Assembly: GCA_030535235.1 (NCBI GenBank)
Contig: JAUNCL010000020.1
Location: 1-40,028 of the forward strand
Direction of reading: 5' to 3'
DNA: 40,028 nt
From: Bacillota bacterium
Lineage (GTDB): Bacteria; Bacillota; Clostridia; Oscillospirales; Oscillospiraceae
The notes beneath the pieces are model-generated. The model searched no databases. It was given only the letters and a program-made list of their open reading frames with translations, and was not told where the DNA came from. Positions within the stretch are counted from its first letter, which is position 1. Each line of letters starts with the position of its first letter. The translations under genes were made by a program, and so were the position numbers. Of this stretch, positions 1 to 7,979 are shown one piece after another.

Positions 1-42
1 TCCTCGCTTCGTTTGTCCGCCGTCGTTCGCGACAGCTTGGTT

Positions 43-71
43 ATAATACCACCCCGCCCCCCATATGTCAA
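43..71 (-). promoter_or_regulatory. Consensus promoter firing leftward out of the window
   Basis: On the minus strand TTGACA (71-66) is followed after exactly 17 bases by TATTAT (48-43). This points to a strong sigma-A type promoter. Its transcript would start near position 36 and leave the window, so its gene is not visible. The remaining 35 bases downstream are GC-rich and contain no recognisable start codon with a ribosome binding site. Confidence 0.7.
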
Positions 72-202
72 CCCCTATTTTTCAATTTTTTGACTTTTTT
101 CCACATTTTCTTTTCGCAGGTGGAAATCCCTGCATGAAACCCCTCTTTTCGGGCAGGTTTTCCACATATTTCGCCCTTTTCTCTGGTAAAAGGATTCCAC
201 CA

Positions 203-237
203 TTGCGTTCTTCTCCACGATACGTTATAATATCGTG
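203..237 (+). promoter_or_regulatory. metA promoter with an inverted repeat over the -10 box
   Basis: TTGCGT (203-208), a 17-base spacer and TATAAT (226-231) form a good promoter 37 bases before the metA start. A 7-bp inverted repeat, CACGATA (216-222) and TATCGTG (231-237), straddles the -10 box, where a repressor could block RNA polymerase. The leader is only about 30 nt, too short for a SAM riboswitch or T-box. Confidence 0.65.
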
Positions 238-267
238 TATTCCCGACAAATCAAAGGAGGCTGTTCT

Positions 268-1197
268 ATGCCGATTAAGATACCCAACTCTCTTCCCGCC
301 CGGGAGATCCTGGAGGGAGAAAACATTTTCGTCATGACCGAGTACCGGGCCATGCACCAGGACATCCGTCCCCTGAAGATTCTGGTCCTGAACCTGATGC
401 CTACCAAGATCGTCACAGAGACCCAGCTGCTGCGGAAGTTCTCCAACACCCCCCTGCAGATCCAGGCAGAGCTGCTCCAGACCGTGAGCCACGAGGCCCA
501 GAACGTAGACCGCAGCCATCTGGAGTCCTTCTACACCACCTTTGACGAGATCAAGGACAAATACTACGACGGCATGGTAATTACCGGAGCCCCGGTGGAG
601 AACCTGGACTTTGAGAACGTGGACTACTGGGAGGAGCTGTGTCAGATCATGGACTGGTCCAAGACCCACGCCCACTCCACCCTTCATATCTGCTGGGGCG
701 CCCAGGCCGGCCTCTACTACCACTACGGTGTTCCCAAGTACTCCCTGCCCAAAAAGGTGTTCGGCGTCTTCGACCACCAGGTACTGAAACCTTCCTCTCC
801 CCTGTTCCGGGGCTTTGACGACCGGTTCTACGCGCCCCACTCCCGCCACACCGAGGTTCTGGAGGAGGACATCCGCAAGGTCCCTAACTTGGAGGTTCTG
901 GCGGTCTCCGAGGAGGTGGGCGTCTTCGCGGTGAAGACCGAGGATAGCCGACAGTTCTTCTTCCTGGGCCACCTGGAATACGACCGCAACACCCTGGCCC
1001 TGGAATACCAGCGGGATGTGGACCGGGGCCTGGACATCGACGTTCCCAAGCACTATTTCCCCAACGACGACCCCACCCAGACTCCCATCGTCCGGTGGCG
1101 CTCCGCCGGTCAGCTCATCTACACCAACTGGCTGAACTACTACGTCTACCAGACCACCCCCTATGATTTGAACACCTTAAACCAACCCAAGGAATAA
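268..1197 (+). CDS. metA: Homoserine O-acyltransferase (MetA; predicted acetyl-CoA user)
   Basis: This 309-residue protein is full length for the MetA family. It activates L-homoserine by O-acylation, the first committed step of methionine synthesis in the cytoplasm. The catalytic residues are in canonical places: Cys142 in CWGAQ, and His235 and Glu237 in GHLEY. Residue 111 is Glu (GAPVEN), where E. coli MetA has Gly; in this family Glu111 goes with acetyl-CoA rather than succinyl-CoA use, so homoserine O-acetyltransferase activity is predicted despite the usual name. The ATG at 268 is chosen because AAAGGAGG (253-260) sits at ideal distance; an in-frame upstream start at 235 lacks such a site. 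The gene stands alone, with its own promoter and terminator. Confidence 0.95.
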   Translation: MPIKIPNSLPAREILEGENIFVMTEYRAMHQDIRPLKILVLNLMPTKIVTETQLLRKFSNTPLQIQAELLQTVSHEAQNVDRSHLESFYTTFDEIKDKYYDGMVITGAPVENLDFENVDYWEELCQIMDWSKTHAHSTLHICWGAQAGLYYHYGVPKYSLPKKVFGVFDHQVLKPSSPLFRGFDDRFYAPHSRHTEVLEEDIRKVPNLEVLAVSEEVGVFAVKTEDSRQFFFLGHLEYDRNTLALEYQRDVDRGLDIDVPKHYFPNDDPTQTPIVRWRSAGQLIYTNWLNYYVYQTTPYDLNTLNQPKE

Positions 1198-1207
1198 GTT
1201 GAACCCG

Positions 1208-1259
1208 GGACCGTGTCCCCCCTCTCTATAGGCGGCGTACACGGTCCTTTTCCGTTTTT
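1208..1259 (+). terminator. metA terminator
   Basis: A 9-bp stem, GGACCGTGT (1208-1216) with ACACGGTCC (1239-1247), is followed by a T-rich tract to 1259. It lies 10 bases after the metA stop. The loop is long (22 nt), so strength is uncertain. Confidence 0.7.
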
Positions 1260-1334
1260 CCCCGGCAAAAGTATCACAGCCGTAACAGAACGGTGAAACT
1301 TCCCGTAACCTCTCTTAAGTTTTTATTAAATCCC

Positions 1335-1363
1335 TTGACTTCGCGACCCTGTTTTACTATAGT
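1335..1363 (+). promoter_or_regulatory. Promoter of the transglutaminase-like/DUF4358 pair
   Basis: TTGACT (1335-1340) and TATAGT (1358-1363) are separated by 17 bases. They lie about 45 bases before the start at 1409, which also has a strong AAAGGGAGG ribosome binding site. Confidence 0.65.
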
Positions 1364-1408
1364 TTGCACAAACTCCATTGGTAAGGACTGCAAGAAAGGG
1401 AGGTTTTT

Positions 1409-2530
1409 ATGACAACCGAGAAGAAAAAGATCGCCGCCGTGGCTCTGGCCGTGGTTCTGCTGCTGGGTGTACTCCTCAGCGCCGCAGCCAGCCTCGTGAC
1501 CGTCCGGGCAGTGAATGAGCTGAAGACCGCCTCCGGCCTCGCCACCGCCGAGACCCAGGAGGACGACGTCCCCATCATGAACGGGGAGTTCTGGATCCGC
1601 TCCACCAAGCAGATCTCTGATGCCTACCACAGCGGCAGCGACGCCGGCCTCAGCGACAAGGACAAGGAGACCCTGAAAATGGCCACCGCCGTGCTGGAGG
1701 AGATCATCACCGAGGACATGACCCCCTACGAAAAGGAGAAAGCGGTCTACGACTGGATGACCAGCGAACTCACCTACGACACCGGCGTCCTCCAGGTGAT
1801 CCCCCAGACCAACGAAGACTGCGACAACCCCTACGGGGTACTGAAATACCACAACGCCGTCTGCGTGGGCTACGCCACCACCTTCCGTCTGTTCCTGCAG
1901 ATGCTGGACATGGAGTGCATGGTGGTCCACAACACGGAGCGCTACCACTCCTGGAACCTGGTGAAACTGGATGACGACTGGTATCATGTGGACATTTACT
2001 CCGACCAAGGCGCCGCCAGCTATGCCAACTTCAACATGAATGACGAGATGGCCGGACAGGGCCACCAATGGGACCGGGACTTCTTCCCCGCCGCCAACGG
2101 CCTGACCTACAACTACGCCATCCAGAACAAGGAAGAGATCGAGGATATCTACCAGATCCCCGCCCGTCTGCGGCAGGCGTTGGAGGAGCAGCAGGGGCTG
2201 GTGGCCCTGGGCTTTGCGGCCATTGACGAACCCCACGCCCAAATTGTGGAGGCCATGCTCTCCGGCATCCAGTCCTTTGTGGACTCCGGCGACTACGGTC
2301 CCCTTTGGATGGACTGGAACTGGCTCCATGTCACCGGCAGCGAGTATGTGCTGGCCGTCCACATCTACGGCTTTGAGCAGGAGGAACCCGCCCCGGAGAT
2401 TTCTGAAGAGGATCAGGAAAAGATCGCGGAGGCCATCGACAAGGCCTTCGGCGTGGACATGGACTGGTCCAGCATCGAGGACGCCATGGAGAACGACACC
2501 GATATGGCGGAAGCAGAGGCGGTGGGCTGA
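1409..2530 (+). CDS. Membrane-anchored transglutaminase-like domain protein
   Basis: A 373-residue protein with a lysine-rich N-terminus and one hydrophobic segment (about residues 8-30), read as a signal anchor or signal peptide, so the rest is probably outside the cell. Residues about 105-200 match a transglutaminase-like/cysteine protease fold, with the triad Cys152 (NAVCVGYA), His180 (RYHSWN) and Asp195 (YHVDIY) all present. Bacterial members of this fold usually act as proteases or amidases, or in cell-wall or protein cross-link chemistry; the substrate here is unknown. The acidic C-terminal part (about 230-373) is not recognised. It is followed after 3 bases by a DUF4358 lipoprotein gene, so the two are probably co-transcribed and act together at the cell surface. 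Confidence 0.8.
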   Translation: MTTEKKKIAAVALAVVLLLGVLLSAAASLVTVRAVNELKTASGLATAETQEDDVPIMNGEFWIRSTKQISDAYHSGSDAGLSDKDKETLKMATAVLEEIITEDMTPYEKEKAVYDWMTSELTYDTGVLQVIPQTNEDCDNPYGVLKYHNAVCVGYATTFRLFLQMLDMECMVVHNTERYHSWNLVKLDDDWYHVDIYSDQGAASYANFNMNDEMAGQGHQWDRDFFPAANGLTYNYAIQNKEEIEDIYQIPARLRQALEEQQGLVALGFAAIDEPHAQIVEAMLSGIQSFVDSGDYGPLWMDWNWLHVTGSEYVLAVHIYGFEQEEPAPEISEEDQEKIAEAIDKAFGVDMDWSSIEDAMENDTDMAEAEAVG

Positions 2531-2533
2531 GAC

Positions 2534-3034
2534 ATGAAACGACTGCTCCCTCTCCTTTTGGCCGGTCTGCTGATCCTGGCCCTGTGCGGCTGCGGCGGCG
2601 ACAAGCCCGCCGCTGTCCCCACCGCCGATATGGAAACCATGCAGACGGCCCTCCTGGCCGCTGACCCCACCCTGCCGGAGATGCGCTCCATCACCGGCGA
2701 GGTAGCGGACGCCAAGGACCTTTTCACCTATTTCTCCGACCTGCCCTACGAGAAGGTGGAGAACTTCCTCCTCTCCTACTCCGCCGAGGGCAAGGCAGAC
2801 GAGATCGCCGTCATCGCCGTGAAGGACCCGGCGGACGCGGAAGCCGCCGCCGACACCCTCCGGGCCCACCTGGACCAGCGGCTGACCCTCTTCCGGCAGT
2901 ACAGCCCCGACGAGGTCAGCCGGGCGGAAAAGGCCCTGGTCTTCACCCAGGATCAATACGCCGTCCTCCTCATCTGCGACGGCAATCAGGATGTGAAAAC
3001 CGCCTTTGAGGAATTTCTGACCGCAGCCCAATAA
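2534..3034 (+). CDS. DUF4358-type lipoprotein
   Basis: A 166-residue predicted lipoprotein. A hydrophobic signal (residues 4-17) ends in a lipobox-like Leu-Cys-Gly-Cys, with Cys20 the likely lipidated residue. The mature part resembles the DUF4358 family of Clostridia, whose function is unknown: a short alternating alpha/beta protein with a conserved region reading DEIAVIAVKD. It starts 3 bases after the transglutaminase-like gene and ends just before a strong terminator, so it is the second gene of a two-gene operon. Family assignment is from sequence resemblance only. Confidence 0.7.
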   Translation: MKRLLPLLLAGLLILALCGCGGDKPAAVPTADMETMQTALLAADPTLPEMRSITGEVADAKDLFTYFSDLPYEKVENFLLSYSAEGKADEIAVIAVKDPADAEAAADTLRAHLDQRLTLFRQYSPDEVSRAEKALVFTQDQYAVLLICDGNQDVKTAFEEFLTAAQ

Positions 3035-3048
3035 GCGCCATAAGCCAG

Positions 3049-3089
3049 AACATCCCCCGCTGCAAAGAAAGCAGCGGGGGATGTTTTTC
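3049..3089 (+). terminator. Strong rho-independent terminator
   Basis: Arms 3049-3063 and 3071-3085 pair over 15 bp around a 7-nt loop (AAAGAAA), followed by a T run. It ends the transglutaminase-like/DUF4358 operon. The stem is also usable on the minus strand, where the MBL-fold gene ends at 3107. Confidence 0.9.
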
Positions 3090-3106
3090 CTCTGTCAGAA
3101 GCGGGG

Positions 3107-3829
3107 TTACGGCTCCACCAAACCCCTGTCGATGAAAATCACCGACCGGCCGGCAGGGTCCTTGTGGATGCTCCGGCAGACCCGGGGGCCGTAGGGGCCG
3201 GGATGGGAGGGAGGCTCCGTCCGCAGGCAGTCCAGGTGGCGCAGGTGAGCCCCCACCATCCGCTTCGGCTGGGGGGTGGGGTAGTGGCTGGCCAGATACC
3301 GGTCAAAGGGCAGCTTTTCCACTTCCTGTAGGGTCTCCTTCAGCACCGCCACCGGGGCGGACTCCCGGCCCAGCATCAGCAGGGTGGGGTTCAGGGCGTC
3401 CCCTGCCAGCAGGAGACCCTCCTCCTCCAGCAGCAGACCCACAGACCCCCGGGTGTGGCCCGCCAGAGAGACCACCCGGCCGTGGAGCCCGCCCAGGTCG
3501 AAGATCGTCCCGGGGGCCAGGTCCTCCACCTCGTAGGCAGGGAGCTCCCCCGTGGTCATCCGGCTGTGGGCGGCCAGCAGAGGCCAGTCCGCCCGGTTGG
3601 CGTACACCCTGGGGAACCGGTGGTTGCCCCCGATGTGGTCTGCGTGGCCGTGGCTGTTGAGGACCAGGCAGTCGGTGGCCACGTGCTCCGCCAGGAAGGC
3701 CGGCAGGTCCCCCTTCCCCTGGCCAGTGTCCCAGAGGATGGCCAGCCTGTCCCCCCGGACCAGGGTGCAGTAGTCCCGGTAGTCCTCCTCGATATGCCAG
3801 ACCCGGGGGGTAATGGCCTGATAATTCAT
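3107..3829 (-). CDS. MBL-fold metallo-hydrolase
   Basis: A 240-residue metallo-beta-lactamase fold hydrolase, predicted cytosolic (no signal peptide). The metal-binding signature HGHADH (in NSHGHADHIGG) is intact, with the later GHTRGSVG histidine, the AGD aspartate and the SHYPTP histidine, so both metal sites look complete. Length and layout match the general glyoxalase-II-like group; the substrate cannot be told. The ATG at 3829 is preferred over an in-frame start at 3847 because GGAAAGGAGG (3845-3836) sits 6 bases before it. It lies after lpd on the same strand but past a hairpin (3853-3878), so it may be only weakly linked to the glycine cleavage operon. Confidence 0.85.
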   Translation of the reverse strand: MNYQAITPRVWHIEEDYRDYCTLVRGDRLAILWDTGQGKGDLPAFLAEHVATDCLVLNSHGHADHIGGNHRFPRVYANRADWPLLAAHSRMTTGELPAYEVEDLAPGTIFDLGGLHGRVVSLAGHTRGSVGLLLEEEGLLLAGDALNPTLLMLGRESAPVAVLKETLQEVEKLPFDRYLASHYPTPQPKRMVGAHLRHLDCLRTEPPSHPGPYGPRVCRSIHKDPAGRSVIFIDRGLVEP

Positions 3830-3852
3830 AGGCGGCCTCCTTTCCATAGAAA

Positions 3853-3878
3853 AGAGGGGCGCACGGACGCGCCCCTCT
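3853..3878 (-). terminator. Hairpin between lpd and the MBL-fold gene
   Basis: 10-bp arms, 3853-3862 and 3869-3878 (GC-rich), enclose a 6-nt loop. On the minus strand the stem is followed by TTT and a mixed sequence. It is probably a partial terminator for the lpd transcript. Confidence 0.55.
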
Positions 3879-3893
3879 GGATGGCAGATGGGA

Positions 3894-5258
3894 TTACTCC
3901 TCCAGCAGCGCAGCTGCGCCGGAGATCATCTCGGTAAAGGTGGGGTGGGGATGGATGACCGCGTGGAGGCCCTCAGCGGTGATACCCTTCTGGACTGCCA
4001 GAGCCAGCTCGCCGATCATGTCGGTGGCCCGGGGGCAGACCAGCTGAGCGCCCAGGATGCGGCCATTGGCGCTGTCGGTGACCAGCTTCACATAGCCACT
4101 GTCGGTATTCTCAATGAGGCACTTGCCGTTGGCACCGGTCAGGAATTTTACAGCCTTGGGGGTAAATCCGGCGGCCTTGGCCTGGTCCTCGGTCATGCCC
4201 ACGGCGGCGATCTCCGGGTTGGTGTAGACGCAGCTGGGAACGACGGACATGTCGATGGGGGGCTCCTTGCCGGCGATGACAGCCACGGCGTTGGCCCCCT
4301 GGGCCTCGGCCACGTGGGCCAGCTGGATGTTCTTTGCCTTGGCGTCGCCGATGACGTAGACGTTGGGGATGCTGGTGCGGCCCACTTCGTCGCCCACGAT
4401 GGCGTTTTTGAACATCTCGATCTCCACACCCTCGGCGAAGAGGCCGTCCACGTTGGCGCAGCGGCCGGCGGCAGCCAGAACGCCCTCGGCGGTGACCACG
4501 GTCTCCTTGCCCTTCTTGTCCAGGTAGGTGACGGTCATGCTGCCGGGGGTTCCCTCGATCTTCTGGACCATGGCCTTGGCCTCCACCTTGCAGCCCCGCT
4601 TCTTCAGCATCATGGTCAGACGCTGGGCGATCTCCTTGTCCATGACGGGCAGGATGTGGTCGGCGGCCTCCAGGACGGTGACCTCACAGCCCAGGGCACG
4701 GTAGATGGAGGCGCACTCCACGCCCACCACGCCGCCGCCGATGATGATGAGGGACCGGAACATCTTGCCCTCGCCCTCCAGAATGTCGCGGCTGTTGTAG
4801 ACGCCCTCCTCCCGGATGCCGGGGATGGGGGGATAGGCCACCTTGGAGCCGGTGGCGATGATGATGTCCTTGACCTCATAGGTCTCGCCGTCGCAGGTGA
4901 CCACGCCGGGGCCGGCGATCTGGGCCTGGCCATAGACCACCTGGATCTTGCCGGCCTTCATGAGCTTCTCCACGCCCTTGCGGAGCTCCTCCACCACCTG
5001 GGCCTTCCGGGCGTGCATGGCGGCAAAGTCATAGGCAACCTCGCCCACCTTGATACCCAGGCTCTCGGCGTGGAGCATACTCTCATAGGCCTCTGCGCTG
5101 TGGATCAGGGCCTTGGTGGGCATACAGCCCCGGTTCAGGCAGGTGCCGCCCAGGTCTTCCTTCTCGAACAGGACCACCTGCATCCCCAGCTTGGCGGCCT
5201 TTTCCGCTGCGTTGTAGCCGCCGGGGCCGCCGCCGATAATAGCAATATCAAAATTCAT
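3894..5258 (-). CDS. lpdA: Dihydrolipoyl dehydrogenase (glycine cleavage L protein)
   Basis: A 454-residue FAD-dependent disulfide oxidoreductase. It reoxidises dihydrolipoyl groups with NAD+, here most likely those of GcvH. The N-terminal FAD motif GGGPGG (residues 9-14), the redox disulfide Cys40/Cys45 (GGTCLNRGC), a central GGGVVGVE NAD-binding motif and the C-terminal HPHPTFTE active-site histidine (near 438) are present. There is no fused lipoyl domain. The ATG at 5258 is chosen because an AGAGGAAAG site precedes it and the family begins right at this methionine; an upstream extension to 5357 runs through palindromic repeats and is unlikely to be coding. It is the last enzyme gene of the gcv operon, supplying the L protein after T, H, P and the lipoate ligase. 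Confidence 0.93.
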   Translation of the reverse strand: MNFDIAIIGGGPGGYNAAEKAAKLGMQVVLFEKEDLGGTCLNRGCMPTKALIHSAEAYESMLHAESLGIKVGEVAYDFAAMHARKAQVVEELRKGVEKLMKAGKIQVVYGQAQIAGPGVVTCDGETYEVKDIIIATGSKVAYPPIPGIREEGVYNSRDILEGEGKMFRSLIIIGGGVVGVECASIYRALGCEVTVLEAADHILPVMDKEIAQRLTMMLKKRGCKVEAKAMVQKIEGTPGSMTVTYLDKKGKETVVTAEGVLAAAGRCANVDGLFAEGVEIEMFKNAIVGDEVGRTSIPNVYVIGDAKAKNIQLAHVAEAQGANAVAVIAGKEPPIDMSVVPSCVYTNPEIAAVGMTEDQAKAAGFTPKAVKFLTGANGKCLIENTDSGYVKLVTDSANGRILGAQLVCPRATDMIGELALAVQKGITAEGLHAVIHPHPTFTEMISGAAALLEE

Positions 5259-5280
5259 ACTTTCCTCTTTTCTTTTCAGC

Positions 5281-5440
5281 GTGTCAAAACCGGCGTTGCC
5301 TGGGTTTTGACACGAGGGCTTTTCAGGCCGCTGCGCGCAGGGGCGCAGCCCCCACACTGGCGGCCTGCGCGGTCTGTTTTCCGACGTACATGCCGCCGGA
5401 AAACAGAATCAAATCTTCTTCGCTGCCTGCGGGCAGCGAA
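5281..5440. repeat. Cluster of four palindromes between lplA and lpd
   Basis: Four inverted repeats lie back to back in a 219-bp gene-free gap. They are 5281-5291 with 5303-5313 (11 bp), 5324-5331 with 5360-5367 (8 bp, with an inner TGCGC/GCGCA stem), 5374-5383 with 5397-5406 (10 bp), and 5419-5427 with 5432-5440 (9 bp). None is followed by a clean T run in the operon direction. The layout suggests a dispersed multi-hairpin (REP/BIME- or MITE-like) repeat, but only one copy is in this window. Confidence 0.6.
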
Positions 5441-5477
5441 CTCTGTGAGACCTTTTTATCCGTCTCTATCTTCTTTG

Positions 5478-6458
5478 TCAGACTTCCAAAAGGGCCAGGA
5501 TGCTGTCCACCGCTTCCCCGGTGCTGTCCGGGTCGGCGGTGAGCTTGTCCCGCAGGGGGCCCGCCTCCAGAGGACAGCCCCGGAGCAGGCCGGGGACCCG
5601 GCTCAGGAAATCCGCCTCCAGTCCGTCGGACCAGAGGGCGGCCTCGGTGATGATCCCATCCGCCTGGGAGTAGTCCAGCCGCAGGATGCCCCAGTCGAAC
5701 CGGGCCTCCCGGCTCACTTCCAGAGGGCGGCTGTCGCCATAGATCCAGGCGGGGTCAGAGAACCGGGCCTGTCCCCGGGCAATGGCCTCCTGGTCCAGGT
5801 CCTCGTAGCGGAGCTCGGTAACGGGCAGTCCGTAGACCGACCCGAAGGCCTCCACCAGGGCCTGGTTCAGCTGGAGGATCGTCAGCTCGGGCAGGTAGTC
5901 CCGGAGGTTGGCCACCCGGGACCGCACCGACTTGACCCCCTTGGCCTGGAGTTTCAGGGGGGATACGTTCAGGTATTTTTCCAGGGGGGCCATATCCACG
6001 TCCACCATGATGGTGCCGTGGTGATAGCACTGCTCCCCCGTCCGGTAATAAGCATGCCCGGAGAATTTCTGTCCATCCACGGTCAGGTCGTTCCGGCCGT
6101 TTTTTTCTGCCCGGAGCCCCACCTTTTGGACAGCCCGAAGGATGACCTCGGTCTGTTTTGCCACATCATAGTCCTCCCGCGTCACCAAAAAGGTGAAGTT
6201 CAGGTTGCCCAGGTCGTGGTAGACCGCCCCGCCGCCGGACAGACGGCGGACCAGATGGCCGCCGTCCCCCTCCAGGGCCTGAATTCGGCACTCATTCTCT
6301 GCGTTCTGGTTCCGGCCGATGACCACCGTCCGCTGGTTCTGCCACAGGTACAGAATGCACTGACCGGGCTTTACGGTGTTCAGCAGGTACTCCTCCAGAG
6401 CCAGGTTGTGCCGGGGATCGTTTTCCCGGGAGTATATCACATATAAGGAACGAATCAC
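5478..6458 (-). CDS. lplA: Lipoate-protein ligase A
   Basis: A 326-residue lipoate-protein ligase. It activates lipoate with ATP and attaches it to lipoyl domains, here presumably Lys64 of the neighbouring GcvH. The family motifs RRLSGGGAVYHD (residues 71-82), the catalytic lysine Lys131 in GQKFSGHA, and the C-terminal accessory domain are present; length fits the two-domain LplA form. I choose a GTG start at 6458 because AGAAGAGG (6472-6465) lies 6 bases upstream and the family starts near IRSLYV; a TTG at 6482 has no ribosome binding site. Its place between gcvPB and lpd supports a role in salvaging lipoate for glycine cleavage. No lipoate synthase is seen in the window. Confidence 0.92.
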   Translation of the reverse strand: MIRSLYVIYSRENDPRHNLALEEYLLNTVKPGQCILYLWQNQRTVVIGRNQNAENECRIQALEGDGGHLVRRLSGGGAVYHDLGNLNFTFLVTREDYDVAKQTEVILRAVQKVGLRAEKNGRNDLTVDGQKFSGHAYYRTGEQCYHHGTIMVDVDMAPLEKYLNVSPLKLQAKGVKSVRSRVANLRDYLPELTILQLNQALVEAFGSVYGLPVTELRYEDLDQEAIARGQARFSDPAWIYGDSRPLEVSREARFDWGILRLDYSQADGIITEAALWSDGLEADFLSRVPGLLRGCPLEAGPLRDKLTADPDSTGEAVDSILALLEV

Positions 6459-6483
6459 GTAATACCTCTTCTGTTTATACAAG

Positions 6484-6513
6484 TACCCCGGCGGCGTACA
6501 CGCCGCCGGGGTA
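6484..6513 (-). terminator. Strong GC hairpin between gcvPB and lplA
   Basis: Perfect 13-bp arms (6484-6496 and 6501-6513) enclose a 4-nt loop. The following minus-strand sequence is only weakly T-rich and leads directly into the lplA ribosome binding site. It may attenuate transcription or protect the upstream mRNA rather than end it fully. Confidence 0.55.
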
Positions 6514-6542
6514 ACGGGTCAAAGCTTGGATTTTTTACGCAA

Positions 6543-7979
6543 TCAGGCGTCGAAGCTGTACCGCACGATGGGAGAACGGGCGGCAGTGACCTCGTCGGGA
6601 CGGCTGATGGCGCAGTCGTGGGGGGCGTTGTGCAGGCTCTCGGGATCGGCCTTGGCCTCCTCCATAATCTTGAGGAAGACTTCCGCTGCCTCGTCCAGGG
6701 TCTCGGGGCTCTCGGTCTCGGTGGGCTCCACCATGAGAGCTTCGTGGACGATGAGGGGGAAGTACATCGTGGGGGGATGCATACCGAAGTCCAGCAGGCG
6801 CTTGGCCACGTCCATGGCGGTGACGCCCAGGTCGTGAGCGGTGCGCTCCAGGGACATGACGAACTCGTGCATGCACAGGCCGTCGCAGGACATGTCATAG
6901 ACGCCTTCCAGCTTCTTCATCAGGTAGTTGGCGTTCAGGACCGCGCCGGCGGAGGCCTCGGGGATCCCCTCCTTACCCAGGGTCAGAACATAGGTCAGGG
7001 CGCGGATCACCACCAGGAAGTTGCCATAGAAGCTCCGAACCTGGCCCATGGAGGCCTCGGGGGCGCTGAAGGCATAGCCTGCGCCGGTCTTTGCCACCCG
7101 GGGGGTGGGCAGGAAGGCTTCCAGGAAGGACTTGCAGCCCACAGGGCCGCTGCCGGGACCACCGCCGCCATGGGGGGTGGAGAAGGTCTTATGCAGGTTG
7201 ATGTGGACGCAGTCGAAGCCCATGTCGCCGGGGCGGACATGACCCATGACGGCGTTCAGGTTGGCGCCGTCATAGTAGCACAGGCCGCCGGCATCGTGGA
7301 CGATCTTGGTGATCTCCAGGATGTTGGGGTCGAAGAGGCCCACGGTGTTGGGGTTGGTCAGCATCAGGCCGGCAGTGTCGGGGCCGACGGCTGCCCGCAG
7401 AGCGTCCAGATCCACGCCGCCCTCGGGGTTGGAGGGGATGGAGACCACCTTGAACCCAGCCATGGTGGCGGAAGCGGGGTTGGTGCCATGGGCGGAGTCG
7501 GGGACGATGATCTTGGTCCGGGCGGTGTCGCCGCGGGACAGATGATACTTGCGGATGAGCAGCAGGCCGGTGTACTCGCCGTGGGCGCCGGCTGCGGGCT
7601 GGAAGGTCATGCCGTCCATGCCGGTGATCTCGCACAGCAGCTTTTCGGCGGTGTAGATGGCCTCCAGGCAGCCCTGGACGGTCTCCACAGGCTGCAGGGG
7701 GTGGATTTGGGTAAAGCCGGGCAGAGCGGCCATCTCCTCGTTGACCCGGGGATTGTACTTCATGGTGCAGGAGCCCAGGGGGTAGAACCCGTCGTTCACG
7801 CCGTGGGTCTGCTTGGCCAGCTCGGTGTAGTGGCGGCCCAGGTCGATCTCGGAGATCTCGGGCAGGCGGGGGGCCGCGCCGCGCAGCAGGCTGGCGTCAA
7901 AGGATGCGGCAGGCACGTCGCAGGGGGGCAGCAGATCTGCGCCCCGGCCGGGGCAGCTCCGTTCAAACAGCAGTTTCAT
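6543..7979 (-). CDS. gcvPB: Glycine dehydrogenase (decarboxylating) subunit 2
   Basis: A 478-residue PLP enzyme subunit. With GcvPA it forms the P protein that decarboxylates glycine and passes aminomethyl to lipoyl-GcvH. The PLP lysine is Lys264 in HINLHKTFS, followed by the glycine-rich loop HGGGGPGSGP. Length fits the C-terminal-half subunit of the two-gene P protein found in Firmicutes. The ATG at 7979 overlaps the gcvPA stop (TAATG) and has GGGGAGG about 9 bases upstream; an in-frame GTG three codons earlier is less likely. The overlap indicates translational coupling, which suits a 1:1 complex. Confidence 0.96.
   Translation of the reverse strand: MKLLFERSCPGRGADLLPPCDVPAASFDASLLRGAAPRLPEISEIDLGRHYTELAKQTHGVNDGFYPLGSCTMKYNPRVNEEMAALPGFTQIHPLQPVETVQGCLEAIYTAEKLLCEITGMDGMTFQPAAGAHGEYTGLLLIRKYHLSRGDTARTKIIVPDSAHGTNPASATMAGFKVVSIPSNPEGGVDLDALRAAVGPDTAGLMLTNPNTVGLFDPNILEITKIVHDAGGLCYYDGANLNAVMGHVRPGDMGFDCVHINLHKTFSTPHGGGGPGSGPVGCKSFLEAFLPTPRVAKTGAGYAFSAPEASMGQVRSFYGNFLVVIRALTYVLTLGKEGIPEASAGAVLNANYLMKKLEGVYDMSCDGLCMHEFVMSLERTAHDLGVTAMDVAKRLLDFGMHPPTMYFPLIVHEALMVEPTETESPETLDEAAEVFLKIMEEAKADPESLHNAPHDCAISRPDEVTAARSPIVRYSFDA

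Noticed and set aside
97-166. Two TTTTCCACA sequences (97-105 and 158-166) in an AT-rich stretch, matching a relaxed DnaA-box pattern.
   Set aside because: Only two relaxed matches, no dnaA, dnaN or parA-like gene nearby, and AT-rich promoter regions often contain such words.
3888-6446. A long forward open frame of over 800 codons opposite lpd and lplA, and similar long frames opposite other genes (for example 12573-13688 and 7904-9325).
   Set aside because: They are antisense shadows of well-supported genes in GC-rich DNA, show low-complexity Gly/His/Val/Leu-rich sequence and lack ribosome binding sites.
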